DNA from: CADEED01 sp963711635
GTDB lineage: Bacteria; Pseudomonadota; Gammaproteobacteria; Steroidobacterales; Steroidobacteraceae
NCBI GenBank assembly: GCA_963711635.1
Contig: CAVQEZ010000013.1
Coordinates: 100,200-164,199 of the forward strand
DNA: 64,000 bases
Reading direction: 5' to 3'
The translations under genes and the position numbers were made by a program. This document shows positions 46,051 to 55,358 of the stretch, one piece after another. Under the pieces are notes generated by a model. That model was not told the origin of the DNA, did not search any database, and worked only from the letters and a program-made list of their open reading frames with translations. Each line of letters starts with the position of its first letter. Position 1 is the first letter of the stretch.

Positions 46051-49041
46051 CTAAGGCCCAACATCCTCTTCCTCAAGCGCATACGCGACCGCCTCTTCCC
46101 AGCTCATCGCCTGCCCTTTAGCCCAGGCGTCGTCGAAGGCGGTGTATGACAGTGCATCGCGGGCGGCGGCAATCGCTTGAGCATGTCGTGGCACTTCATC
46201 AGCCGGCGCAAGCGCCGCACCTATCGAATCCCGAAAGTCCTCAGCCGCTCCGAGCAGGCGGACGGCGCGCTGCGCGTGCCCGTGGCAGGCGGCGAGCCAG
46301 CCGTGGCCCTCGATGCACTCGGCGATGGCGGGCCTGGTGCCGAGTTCGAGCCCTATTGCCAGGCACTCATTCAATAGACTTCTTGCTCGAGCATACTGTG
46401 CTTGTTCGCAAGCCACAATTGCCAGGCTATAGAGCGACAATGCCGTCCCTTTCATGTCGCGAAGCTCGCGTCTGATTGCCAGGCTTTCGTCCAAGAGCAG
46501 CCGTGCCTCAGCGAGGTTCCCTTGCGCCCGCGCCACATCCCCTAGACTGCCAAGCGACGCTGCGACACCTTGTCGATCCCCCAATTCACGACGTATCGCC
46601 AGGCTTTCGACCTGGCATGCCCGGGCCGCCACATTATCCTCCTGACGGTGAGCCACCAGCCCCAAGCCTTGCAACGAACTGGCAATGCCATGTCTGTCTC
46701 CCAATCTGCGTCGAATCGCTAGGCTCTCTTCGTGAAGAGCCCACGCGGAGTCAAAGTCAAGCTGATCATTTGCCAATGATGCAAGGTTTCCAAGGCACCT
46801 CGCCATACCCCACTCATTTTCAACGGCGCGAAAGATGGCCAGGCTCTCTTCATAGAAGTCCCTGGCGCCCGAATGACCCCCTTGGTCGTGAGCCAGGTTC
46901 CCAAGATTAGCCAGCGTCGCGGCGACACCTTCATTGTCGCCGAAAAATCGCCGGGTTATCAAACTCTCCTCATAATATGCCCCAGCCGCAGCGTAGTCGC
47001 CCTGCATATACGCTAGACCGCCTGCGCCATTGAGAGCTCCCCCTCGCTCACGAAAAGGCGACCCGGCCGGAAGCGCGAGTACTTCCGCCAGTCGTGTCCG
47101 CCCTTCGGAGAGGTGCCCGCGGAGCATCCAGAAATACCACAGGGCCGTCCCCAGTCGCGCCCCCTCCTTGGATTGCTTCAAGCCCACCGCGCGCTCAACC
47201 GCCGCACGCAGGTTGTCGTGGTCTGCCTCCAACCGCTCTAGCACCCGCGCCTGGTCTGGTCCTTTCAACCCTGGCTCGCTCTCCTCAGCCACCCGCACGA
47301 AAAAGTCCAGATGCGCCAGCCTCAGCGCCTCCGCCTGTCCCGAACCCTCGAGCTTTTCACTTGCATAATGCCGAATCGTCTCGAGGAAACGGAAGCGTAC
47401 TGACCCGTCGCTCTCCAACTCTTGGGCGACCAACGACTTGTCCACCAGATGGCCGAGCACCTCCAGCAAGTCCAGAGACGGTGTATTGATTTTCGAGGTC
47501 GCCTTGGAGTTGCGTCCCGGCCCGTCCTCTGACACAGTCTCGCCGCACACTGCCTCCGCCGCCTCCAACGTCCACCCCCCGCGGAACACCGATAGCCGCG
47601 CGAGGAGCTCTCGCTCCTTCTCGTCTAGCAGGTCGTAGCTCCAGTCGATCGCCGCCTGCAGCGTCTGCTGGCGCGGCAAGACTGTCCGGCTGCCACCGGT
47701 CAGCAGTCTGAAGCGTTGGTTCAGCCGCTCGGCGATCTGGTCAGGGGAAAGAAGTCGTACGCGCGCCGCGGCCAACTCCAAGGCGAGCGGGATACCGTCC
47801 AGTCGAGCGCAAATCTGCGCCACGGCCGGGGCGTTTTGATTCGTCACCTTGAAATTCGGCTGCACCGACAGGGCTCGCTCAATAAACAGCCGCACCGCTT
47901 CATATTGGGTCAGCGCTTCCACTGTTTGTGCAACGCCCGTCGTTGGAAGCGACAGCGATGGCACTGGGACACATGCCTCGCCGGCGATGCCCAACGCCTC
48001 GCGGCTCGTTGCTAGCAACGTCAGTTTGGCGGAGGCGCGCAGCAGTTGGTCGGCCAACCGAGCACAGGGCTCCAGGAGGTGCTCGCAGTTATCAAGCACC
48101 AGAAGGAGATCCCGGGGCTTCAGGTAGTCCGAGAGCGTCGCTTCGATCGCTCGGCCGGCCTCCTCGCGCAGCCCCAAAGCGGACGCCACCGTGGGTGCAA
48201 CCAGCCCTGGATCTTCGAGCGCAGCCAACTCCACGAACCACACGCCGTCGGGGTAGGCAGCCACAACGTCGGCGGCGACTTGAAGCGCCAGGCGGGTCTT
48301 GCCGGCCCCGCCGACTCCGGTGAGGGTGAGCAAGCGCGTCGTGCTCAACATCGTCTTTACGTCGGCTGCTTCTCGCTCCCGGCCGATGAAGCTCGTGAGC
48401 TGGATAGGGAGGTTATTGGGATGGCTCGCCAAGGTCCTGAGCGGCGGGAAATCACCGGCCAGCCCGTCAGCCACCATTTGATAGACCCGCGCCGGACGGG
48501 CCAGGTCGCGCAATCGATGCTCGCCGAGGTCAAGCAGCTGCACGCCTCGAGGTAATTGGTTTGCGAGGACCTCTTCCAGCGCCGAGGAGATGATGACCTG
48601 ACCGCCATGTGCCGCCGCTAGCAGGCGTGAGGCGCGGTTTAGCGGCGGCCCAAAATAGTCCCCATCGCGCAGTTGGGCTTCGCCTGCGTGCAAAGCCATC
48701 CGCACCTTGAGTCGCGGCATTTCGGGGCTGCCATCGCTCTCCGGCCAAGCGCTCCATTCCTCGCCCTGCAGTCCAGCCTGCGCTGTCGCTGCCGCCGCCA
48801 CCGCCGCCGTGGCGCTGCTGAAAGCGGCGCAGAACGCGTCGCCGATGGTCTTAAAGACATGTCCGCCGTGTGCCTCGATCGCCTCGCGCACGAGCGCATC
48901 ATGATGGGCAAGGACCGTTCGCATCGCCGCTGGCTGCTCGTCCCAGAGTCGGGAGCTGCCCTCGATATCGGTGAACAGGAACGTTACAAGGCCCGTCGCG
49001 TGCTCCGGTTGAACGCGATCGGCGGCATTGAAGGTGACCAT
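46051..49041 (-). CDS. class III adenylate/guanylate cyclase-NB-ARC ATPase-TPR protein
   Basis: 996 residues. The N-terminal cyclase domain (about 10-195) has FLFTDIEGSSRLWDEQPAAM and HVFKTIGDAFCAAF, with both metal-binding Asp present. A central STAND/NB-ARC-type ATPase follows (FIGREREAADV, Walker A LTGVGGAGKTRLALQ, Walker B LLLVLDNCEHLLE, LATSREALGIAGE, and a winged-helix segment). The C-terminal half (about 640-990) is TPR (YYEESLITRRFFGDNEGVAA, DESLAIRRELRDMKGTALS). This layout is very common in Chloroflexota and Actinobacteria. It probably couples a TPR-sensed signal to cyclic nucleotide synthesis. The reading frame is intact over almost 3 kb. Confidence 0.9.
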   Translation of the reverse strand: MVTFNAADRVQPEHATGLVTFLFTDIEGSSRLWDEQPAAMRTVLAHHDALVREAIEAHGGHVFKTIGDAFCAAFSSATAAVAAAATAQAGLQGEEWSAWPESDGSPEMPRLKVRMALHAGEAQLRDGDYFGPPLNRASRLLAAAHGGQVIISSALEEVLANQLPRGVQLLDLGEHRLRDLARPARVYQMVADGLAGDFPPLRTLASHPNNLPIQLTSFIGREREAADVKTMLSTTRLLTLTGVGGAGKTRLALQVAADVVAAYPDGVWFVELAALEDPGLVAPTVASALGLREEAGRAIEATLSDYLKPRDLLLVLDNCEHLLEPCARLADQLLRASAKLTLLATSREALGIAGEACVPVPSLSLPTTGVAQTVEALTQYEAVRLFIERALSVQPNFKVTNQNAPAVAQICARLDGIPLALELAAARVRLLSPDQIAERLNQRFRLLTGGSRTVLPRQQTLQAAIDWSYDLLDEKERELLARLSVFRGGWTLEAAEAVCGETVSEDGPGRNSKATSKINTPSLDLLEVLGHLVDKSLVAQELESDGSVRFRFLETIRHYASEKLEGSGQAEALRLAHLDFFVRVAEESEPGLKGPDQARVLERLEADHDNLRAAVERAVGLKQSKEGARLGTALWYFWMLRGHLSEGRTRLAEVLALPAGSPFRERGGALNGAGGLAYMQGDYAAAGAYYEESLITRRFFGDNEGVAATLANLGNLAHDQGGHSGARDFYEESLAIFRAVENEWGMARCLGNLASLANDQLDFDSAWALHEESLAIRRRLGDRHGIASSLQGLGLVAHRQEDNVAARACQVESLAIRRELGDRQGVAASLGSLGDVARAQGNLAEARLLLDESLAIRRELRDMKGTALSLYSLAIVACEQAQYARARSLLNECLAIGLELGTRPAIAECIEGHGWLAACHGHAQRAVRLLGAAEDFRDSIGAALAPADEVPRHAQAIAAARDALSYTAFDDAWAKGQAMSWEEAVAYALEEEDVGP

Positions 49042-49090
49042 GGCGCGCCATTATCGGCCAGTCGCCACTGACCAGCAAGCATTTGGCCAC

Positions 49091-49462
49091 CTACGTCTGC
49101 AGAAACACCACCTTGTCCACCCAGTCTGCCGTGCCCTGAGCATCCCAAAGTTGCTCCAGCGCCCGAAGGATGCCGCCCACGTCGCTCGGGCGAAGGAAGT
49201 GGCGATGGATGAATACCACGCCTCCGTGGTGGACACCCTGCTCTGTCCAGGACCGTAGCAGCGGCGCGATCGTCCGCAGGTCATACGTCACGAGTGCCAG
49301 TCCGTCAGAGAACGCCGCGTTCAAGATCGTGGCATCATCAGCGCTCAAGAAGCTGCCGCTGTGCCAATGCTTCAACGCGAGCGACGAGATGTCTGGACGG
49401 CCGGCGGTCAGCTGCTCGGCAATGGCTGGCGACAGGTGTTCGAGAAGGAGGAAACGGAGCAT
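49091..49462 (-). CDS. DUF5615/PIN-like toxin of a toxin-antitoxin pair
   Basis: 123 residues from the ATG at 49462: MLRFLLLEHLSPAIAEQL, then DDATILNAAFSDGLALVTYD and LRTIAPLLRSW. The opening 'LLxxxLSPxIA' and 'DDATILxxAxxxGxxLVTxD' blocks match the PIN-like (Mut7-C/DUF5615) fold with conserved acidic residues, here E8, the DD pair and the TYD Asp. Such proteins act as ribonuclease toxins. It starts 1 base after the upstream antitoxin gene's stop. Confidence 0.75.
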   Translation of the reverse strand: MLRFLLLEHLSPAIAEQLTAGRPDISSLALKHWHSGSFLSADDATILNAAFSDGLALVTYDLRTIAPLLRSWTEQGVHHGGVVFIHRHFLRPSDVGGILRALEQLWDAQGTADWVDKVVFLQT

Positions 49463-49463
49463 G

Positions 49464-49904
49464 TCAAGCGGCAGGCGTGCTCTTGACGCCTCCAATGCTG
49501 AACGGTTGGGCCGCCGGCACCTGGCGCACAAGGTTGGCGAAGTCCATGGCATGGTTATCAGCGATGGCTGCTTCAACGGCGTCTGGATAGGCCGAGCCGT
49601 AATTCAGTGCCGCCTGAACCAGATGCCGCGGCCAGCTCAGGTAGCGGGCCGCGGCGTCGGCGTCGTTGTCATGATCCCGCACGATTAATACCACCTCCCA
49701 AACCGCCAAAGTGGACCCCTGGATGTATGCCTGCCGGCCCACCGGCGAGTCGCGGAAGTCGATGAGCGCGAACTCCGATCGCCGCAGGGCCTCCTCGACG
49801 AGCAGCGCTCCCGTCTCGCTTGGTGTACGTCCCATGCGGCGCGCGACGCGTCGCAGTCGTTCCACCTGGTCTTCCTTCAGGCGCATGCTGATCACTTGTG
49901 TCAT
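49464..49904 (-). CDS. DUF433-like antitoxin
   Basis: 146 residues from the ATG at 49904. The N-terminus (VISMRLKEDQVERLRRVARR, then MGRTPSETGALLVEEALRR) looks like a ribbon-helix-helix DNA-binding segment. The C-terminal half (QAYIQGSTLAVWEVVLIVRD, then AAARYLSWPRHLVQAALNYG) follows the DUF433 helix-turn-helix pattern. Together with the adjacent PIN-like gene it makes a VapBC45-like pair. It probably represses its own promoter in the 170-base gap upstream. Confidence 0.72.
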   Translation of the reverse strand: MTQVISMRLKEDQVERLRRVARRMGRTPSETGALLVEEALRRSEFALIDFRDSPVGRQAYIQGSTLAVWEVVLIVRDHDNDADAAARYLSWPRHLVQAALNYGSAYPDAVEAAIADNHAMDFANLVRQVPAAQPFSIGGVKSTPAA

Positions 49905-50078
49905 CACTCGCTCCGTTTGTTTACAACGTAACTCATTATAGGTCATCCGCCTCTCCGGACCACGGCTCGCGCCCCAAACGCAACTTCGCCGGCTGCGGGG
50001 TGTTATAACGGTCGTACGGCAGATGCAAAGCTGCCGCCGCGTGCCTTATCCCCTTTCATGCACAGGAGAACTATCGCC

Positions 50079-50252
50079 ATGAAACTCTCGCCCCCCAAAC
50101 AAATCACCTTCTACATCGCCGCCCTGCTGTGGCTGCTCGGCCTGGTCAACGTGCTTGCCCCAGCCTCGGTAGCCATGTTGCCGGCGGTCGGCTGGTACGC
50201 AATCGTCGGCGGTCTGCTGTTGATCCTCGGTTGCGCCATAGACGGCCTATAG
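50079..50252 (+). CDS. small two-helix membrane protein
   Basis: 57 residues with an AGGAGA site before the ATG. Two hydrophobic segments, about residues 9-33 (ITFYIAALLWLLGLVNVLAP) and 37-55 (LPAVGWYAIVGGLLLILGCA), end in a short acidic tail. Resembles small uncharacterised membrane proteins common in Chloroflexota; function unknown. Followed by a strong terminator. Confidence 0.65.
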   Translation: MKLSPPKQITFYIAALLWLLGLVNVLAPASVAMLPAVGWYAIVGGLLLILGCAIDGL

Positions 50253-50273
50253 ACGTCGTCCAAGCAGAGAGCG

Positions 50274-50313
50274 GCCGGCCGCGAGGCATTCCCTCGCGGC
50301 CGGCTGTTGTTTT
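50274..50313 (+). terminator. intrinsic terminator after the small membrane protein gene
   Basis: A 13-base perfect stem (GCCGGCCGCGAGG / CCTCGCGGCCGGC) with a 5-base loop, followed by TGTTGTTTT. It ends the transcript of the two-helix membrane protein gene 22 bases downstream of its stop. Confidence 0.88.
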
Positions 50314-50373
50314 GAGGTCGGGGCGCGCCCGCTATCATCTAGCCCGTGCTCGAAAGCCTCCCGCGCGCCGCCG

Positions 50374-51178
50374 GTGACTCGTGCCCTGCTCGTCCTGATC
50401 GCGCTGGTCTACGCCGGCCAGATGGCGGGCCGTGCCGTCGTGGGCGCCGACGTCCTTGAGTTCATCGGCGTGCGCTATAACCCGGACATTGCCGCCGGCC
50501 AGTGGTGGCGCCTGCTCACGCCGGTGTTCCTGCATGGGTCGCTTCTTCACCTCGGCGTGAATGCGCTCGCCCTCTATCGCCTAGGGCCGCAGCTGGAGGC
50601 CACGTATGGCCGCGGTCGCTACCTCGCTTTGTTCGTAGTGTCGGGGCTCGCCGGCTCGCTGGCCGGGTATGCTTTCAGCCCGTACCCGTCGCTCGGTGCA
50701 TCCGGAGCCATCTTCGGTCTGCTGGGCGCGACGGCGGTGTTCTTTTTCGGCACCGCGCCCTTTTCGGCAGGCCGGCAGGGCCATCCAGCAGAACCTCATC
50801 ACCATGGCAGTTCTGAACCTGATCATCAGCCTGACGCCGGGCATCGACGGCTGGGGCCACGCCGGCGGGCTCGTCGGGGGGGTGCTCATGGCGTTCGCCA
50901 TCGGACCGCAGCTGGTGTTGGTCAGGCGCGGTCCTTGGGCCGGCGCGATGCCACAGGCTGACCTTAGGGTGATGGATCCCACCTCGGCGATGCCCGAGGC
51001 GTATCCGATGGCCTTGGACGACGGCGAGCTACCTATGCGCTTGCCCTTCGGTCTCGCCGATGCACGGCCGCCGAGTCAAAGGACGTGGACGGCGGTCGGC
51101 GCTGCCATCTTGCTTATCTTCGGCGCGACGTGGGTGATGACGCAGATGGCGATCTGGGCCCGGCCGGCGCTCCAATAG
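50374..51178 (+). CDS. rhomboid-family intramembrane serine protease (one frameshift)
   Basis: About 268 residues after repair. Visible family landmarks: GQWWRLLTPVFLHGSLLHLG (with the HGSxxHLxxN motif continuing NALALYRLG), the nucleophile GASGAIFGLLGA (Ser), and the catalytic His in GWGHAGGLVGGVLMA. Six hydrophobic segments plus one after a cytoplasmic insert (TWTAVGAAILLIFGATWVMT). One base is missing near 50765. Start GTG at 50374; an upstream GTG at 50346 could be used if another indel lies in between. The substrate is unknown. Confidence 0.88.
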
Positions 51179-51282
51179 GGTCCGCTGCGGCGCGTAATCG
51201 CGCTCGTCCGCGAGGAAGGTCTCGCCGCCATGGGTGGACCGTCAGTTGGCGACCGAGTGGCGATGCGTATCCTTCTAGGCAG

Positions 51283-53206
51283 ATGACTACCTTATACACG
51301 GCTCAGCCGGCGGCGACCGTCCGGCGCGCGGCCGTCATTGGTGGGGCGCTGATGACCGGGGCTCTGGGCCTCGCGTTTGCGCTCCACTCACTCTCCCCCC
51401 AATCGGTCGCCGCTCGGTCGCCCGGTCGGCTGCGGCTTGGCGTGGCGCACGTGGACGTCATGGACTTCCACCTCGAGCGCCTGCCGGACCAGCCGCCACG
51501 GCATCGCGAGGTGTTCACGGCGCCCGAGCTGGCCGCCCGGTACGCTCGCGCGCACGAGTTGGGCGTGGGGTGGCACCGCTGGTCGTTGAACTGGGACCTC
51601 GTCATCAGGGGCGGCAACTACGACTTCGTGGTCCCCGATGGCATCGCCGGGCGCGACGTTCAGGCCGGGCTGCGCACCTTGGCGGTGCTCCATGGCGTGC
51701 CGCCGGGCGAGCGATCGTACGTCGCCGCGCCGCCGAGCCTGGCCTTCCCGATCTTCAGGCGAGCCGACGGCGGCTTGACCGACGACCCGGGGCTGGCGGT
51801 AGCGATCAACGATCAGAACCTCTGGGGCGACTTCGTGGCGCGAGTCGTCGGGCGCTACAAGCCGGGCGGCGAGCTGGCGCGGGCGCGCGGTTGGGGCCCC
51901 GGGGTGGGGGTCAGGACCTGGGAGATGGGGAACGAGCCCAACTTAAAGGGCTTCTGGCCGGGGTCGGCCGCCGACTTCGTGCGCTTTCTCGAGGTGAGCT
52001 ACCTGGCGGCCAAGTGGGTCGATCCCGGCGCCACCGTCGTCCACGGCGGCATCGCCGACCACGGCAACTCGACTTGGTGGTACACCCAGTTCGCGGAAGC
52101 CTTGCGGGCTCGGGCCGGCGCCAGCCCGCTGCCGGCCCGATACAACTACTACTTCGACAAGGCCGCCTGGCACTGGTACCAGCCGGCCGCCACCCTGATC
52201 ACGCCGCCCGCCAAGGCCCGGTCCATCCTGCGCGATCACGGCCTGCCGGTGAAGCCGCTCTGGGTGACCGAGACCGGCCTCTCGATCTGGAGCGAGTACC
52301 CCGGGCCCTGCTGGGCGGGGCCCAGCCCTGGCCGCGGCACGTTGGAGGATCAGGCCGGCTTCGTGCAAGGCATTCTGGGCGAGCTCGGCCGGTCCGGCAT
52401 CGAGGTGATGATCTTCTTCCAGCTCTACGACGACTGCGGCAACGGTCCGACCAGCTACGACGCGTTCGGTCTGGTGCGTAACTCCATGGGCCAGGAATGC
52501 TTCACCGCGCCCGGCCACGCCTGCTGGTCGCCCGACCCGGCCAAGGCCGGCCAGCCCCGCCCGGCCTTCTTCCTGGTCAAGGCCGCGGCGGGAGGGGCGA
52601 TGCCCGCCGCGCTAGAGTCGGCGCAGAGCGACACCGATCGCGACGACTTGGGCGACCGGGCCGGCGATCCGGCCCTCGGCCGGGGGGTGCCCGGCTCCTT
52701 TGACATGGCGCCGCCGGCCGAGGTGCTGATCGCGGCGCCCGAAGTGGCCGAGGCTAATTTTACGGTGCAGGTCATGGCCGGCGACTCGAGCGGGCTGGGC
52801 GCCTACCAGCTGTTCTTCACCCGCGGCGCGCCGCCGGCCGGCGCCACTGGCTGGCAGGCCGCGGGCCCGCCGCGGCCATGGCCGGGGCGAGCCGCAGAGT
52901 GGCCTGGTGGCGGTGCCCTTCCAGGGGATCGCCGGCCAGACCTACTTTTTCGCCGCCCAAGCGGCCGATCGCTTCGGCAACTGGAGCGCCCTGCCGCCTA
53001 TGCCGATGGCTGCGACGCGTACCGCCGCCTTGGTGGTCCGCAGCGATGCTTGGGCGGCCGCGGCGCCGCCCAGTCCCGCGGACGGGCCGACGAGCGGCCT
53101 CTCCAATTCCGCCGCGCGCCAGTCCTTGCCCCCGGCGACGGCTGGCCGCGCTAGGCGGCCCGGCTGGCTGCCGCGCGGCTGGCTACGCAACAAGGCAATA
53201 GATTGA
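51283..53206 (+). CDS. clan-A glycoside-hydrolase-like secreted protein (one frameshift)
   Basis: About 640 residues. An N-terminal membrane/signal segment (AVIGGALMTGALGLAFALHS) is followed by a TIM-barrel-like domain: HELGVGWHRWSLNWDLV, the acid/base-like WEMGNEPNLKGFW (Glu about 218) and a nucleophile-like LWVTETGLSIWSEY (Glu about 330). The spacing fits clan A enzymes such as GH39 or GH5. The C-terminal part has a fibronectin-like segment (MAPPAEVLIAAPEVAEANFT), continued in a shifted frame from about 52885 (GIAGQTYFFAAQAADRFGNW) to a basic end at 53206. Substrate cannot be predicted; cysteines in the barrel suggest export. Confidence 0.72.
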
Positions 53207-53245
53207 GGCGTTGGATTAATGCGCCGCCAGAGGAAACCATAGGCC

Positions 53246-54510
53246 ATGTTCGTCGATGAAGCCCAAATCCATGTGAAAGCCGGCGACGGCGGGAACGGTG
53301 CCGTCTCGTTCCGGCGGGAAAAGTTCGTCCCCCGCGGCGGTCCCGCCGGCGGGGACGGCGGGCGGGGAGGTCACGTCATCCTCGTCGCCGACGAGACAAA
53401 AACACGCTGCTGGCGTTCACTTCACGAAGCACCATGCCTCCGAACGCGCGGCGGGACGGCGGCGGATCGGACAAGTACGGCGCCAACGGCGAGGACCTGC
53501 GGTCACCGTCCCGGCCGGGCACGTTGATGCGCGACGCCGAGACCGGCAGCGGTGGCCGACCTGGTCCAGCCCGGCGAGGAGCTGGTCGTCGCCCAGGGCG
53601 GCCGGGGCGGCCGCGGCAACATGGCACTTCAAGACCTCCACCAACCAGGCCCCGCGGTTGCCGAGCCGGGCGAGCCGGGCGAGGAGCGGCGCTTGGCGCT
53701 GGAGCTGAAGCTGATCGCCGACGTCGGCCTGGTCGGCATGCCCAACGCCGGCAAGAGCACGCTGCTCGGCGCGATCTCGCGCGGCCCGGCCGAAGATCGC
53801 CGACTACCCGTTCACCACGCTCGAGCCGCAAGCTCGGCATCGTCGAGCTCGTCGGCGACCGACGCGATCGTCGTCGCCGACATCCCCGGCCTGATCGAAG
53901 GCGCCCAGCACGGGGCGCGGCCTCGGCCACGCTTCCTCCGGCACATCGAGCGCACGCGCGTCCTGGTCCACCTGGTCGACGGCTCGTCGGAGGACCGCTG
54001 GCCGACCGTGCCGTAGTGAACGCCGAGCTGGCCGCGTACAGCCCGCGGTTGGCGTCGCGGCCGCAGCTGGTGGTGGTGACCAAGCTGGACCTGCCCGAGG
54101 TGCGCGAGCGCTGGCCTGGCCTGAAGGCGACCCTGGCCGCCGAAGGCGTGGAGGCCCTGTCGATCAGCGCCGCCACCGGCGAGGGGCTGCCCGAGCTCCT
54201 CGCCCACCTGCACCAGCGCCTGCGGGAGCTCCCGCCCGAGGCGGTGACGCTCGAAGTGCCGGTGCTAAGGCCGTTGGACGTGGACGAGGACGCCTTCACC
54301 GTATCGCGCGGCGCCGCAGGCTTCGTGGTGCACGGTAGACGCATCGAGCGCACCGCCGCGATGACCGACTGGGAGAACGACGAGGCGATCCGGCGCTTCC
54401 AGCGCATCCTGGACGCCCTCGGCATCAAGGCCGCCCTGCGCCAGGCGGGCGTTGCCAACGGCGACGACGTGTCGTTCGGTGAAGTGGTGACGCTGGAATG
54501 GGTGGAGTGA
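53246..54510 (+). CDS. obg: GTPase Obg/CgtA (six or more frameshifts)
   Basis: About 420 residues after repair. Glycine-rich Obg fold MFVDEAQIHVKAGDGGNGAV followed by FRREKFVPRGGPAGGDGGRG; G1 GLVGMPNAGKSTLLGAIS; G3 VVADIPGLIEGA; FLRHIERTRVLVHLVDGS; G4 VVVTKLDLPEV; and a C-terminal OCT domain (VLRPLDVDEDAFTVSRGAAG, then GVANGDDVSFGEVVTLEWVE). It acts in late 50S assembly and stress signalling. Frame changes lie near 53398, 53480, 53545, 53622, 53795 and 54000. An essential gene this broken must reflect sequencing error. It is upstream of nadD, a frequent neighbour. Confidence 0.92.
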
Positions 54511-54743
54511 GACAATGCATCGCCCGGCGCAAGACATGCGCCGGAGAATCGACGACACAACTCGGTACTAGCGCGACGACCGGCGGTACGCTGATGAAGA
54601 ATTGGCAACGGAAAACACGGAAGATACGGAAAAAAGAGCAAGACCATACTCTTCCTTCCGTGTCTTCCGCGTTTTCCGTTGCTAACTCTTCCTTTCCTCG
54701 CGACCGGCGCAATACCGAATACGACCACATGACCCGGTACTAG
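54511..54743. repeat. MITE-like repeat, family I, copy 2 (left end diverged)
   Basis: Same internal hairpin as copy 1 (CACGGAAGATACGGAAAAAA and inverse), same flanking blocks (CGACGACCGGCGGTACGCTG, GCGACCGGCGCAATACCGAA) and right end ACCCGGTACTAG, in the opposite orientation to copy 1. The left end is only weakly recognisable after the obg stop. The right-hand CTAG lies 4 bases before the nadD ATG. Confidence 0.75.
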
Positions 54744-54747
54744 CGTG

Positions 54748-55358
54748 ATGGACAAAGTCGGGCTCTTCGGCGGGACCTTCGACCCCATCCATCACGGGCA
54801 CCTCATCGCCGCGGAAGAGGCGCGTACCGCCCTGGGCTCGCCGAGGTCCACTTCGTGCCGGCGCATCGTTCGCCCCACAAGCTGAACCAGCCCGCGAGCG
54901 CCGACGCGGATCGCCTGGCGATGGTGCGTCTTGCCATCGAGGGGAACCCCGCCTTTCACCTCTCGGAACTAGACGTGCAGCGGGGCGGCGCCAGCTTCAC
55001 CGTAGAGCTGCTCGCCCTGTTCGCCAAACAGCGCTCGAGCGAGGGGCGACCGGTCGAGATCCACTGGCTCATGGGCTCCGACAGCTTCATGGGGCTGGCC
55101 ACCTGGCGTGATCCCGAGCGTATCCTCGAGCTGGCCCGGCTGGGGGTCCTGGCGCGGCCCGGCTTTCAGCCGGACTTCGACCGCCTTGAGCGCCGCCTAC
55201 CCGGCATCACGGCGGCGACCTGCTTGATCGAGATGCCGGCGATCGGCATCTCGGCTACTGACCTACGGCAGCGAGTGGCGGAAGGGCGGTCGGTCCGCTA
55301 CCAGCTGCCCGACGGCGTGGCCGCGTACATCGCCCAGCGAGGGCTGTATGCTCGGTAG
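54748..55358 (+). CDS. nadD: nicotinate-nucleotide adenylyltransferase (one frameshift)
   Basis: About 204 residues after repair. It adenylates nicotinate mononucleotide in NAD synthesis. GLFGGTFDPIHHGHLIAAEE carries the GGTFDPxHxGH nucleotide-binding signature; FVPAHRSPHK, IHWLMGSDSFMGLATWRD and the C-terminal ISATDLRQRVAEGRSVRYQL are diagnostic. One G is missing near 54838 (between ARTALG and AEVHFVP). The start codon is 4 bases from repeat copy 2 and has no Shine-Dalgarno sequence. The 3' end overlaps the convergent secreted-protein gene by 61 bases. Confidence 0.92.
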
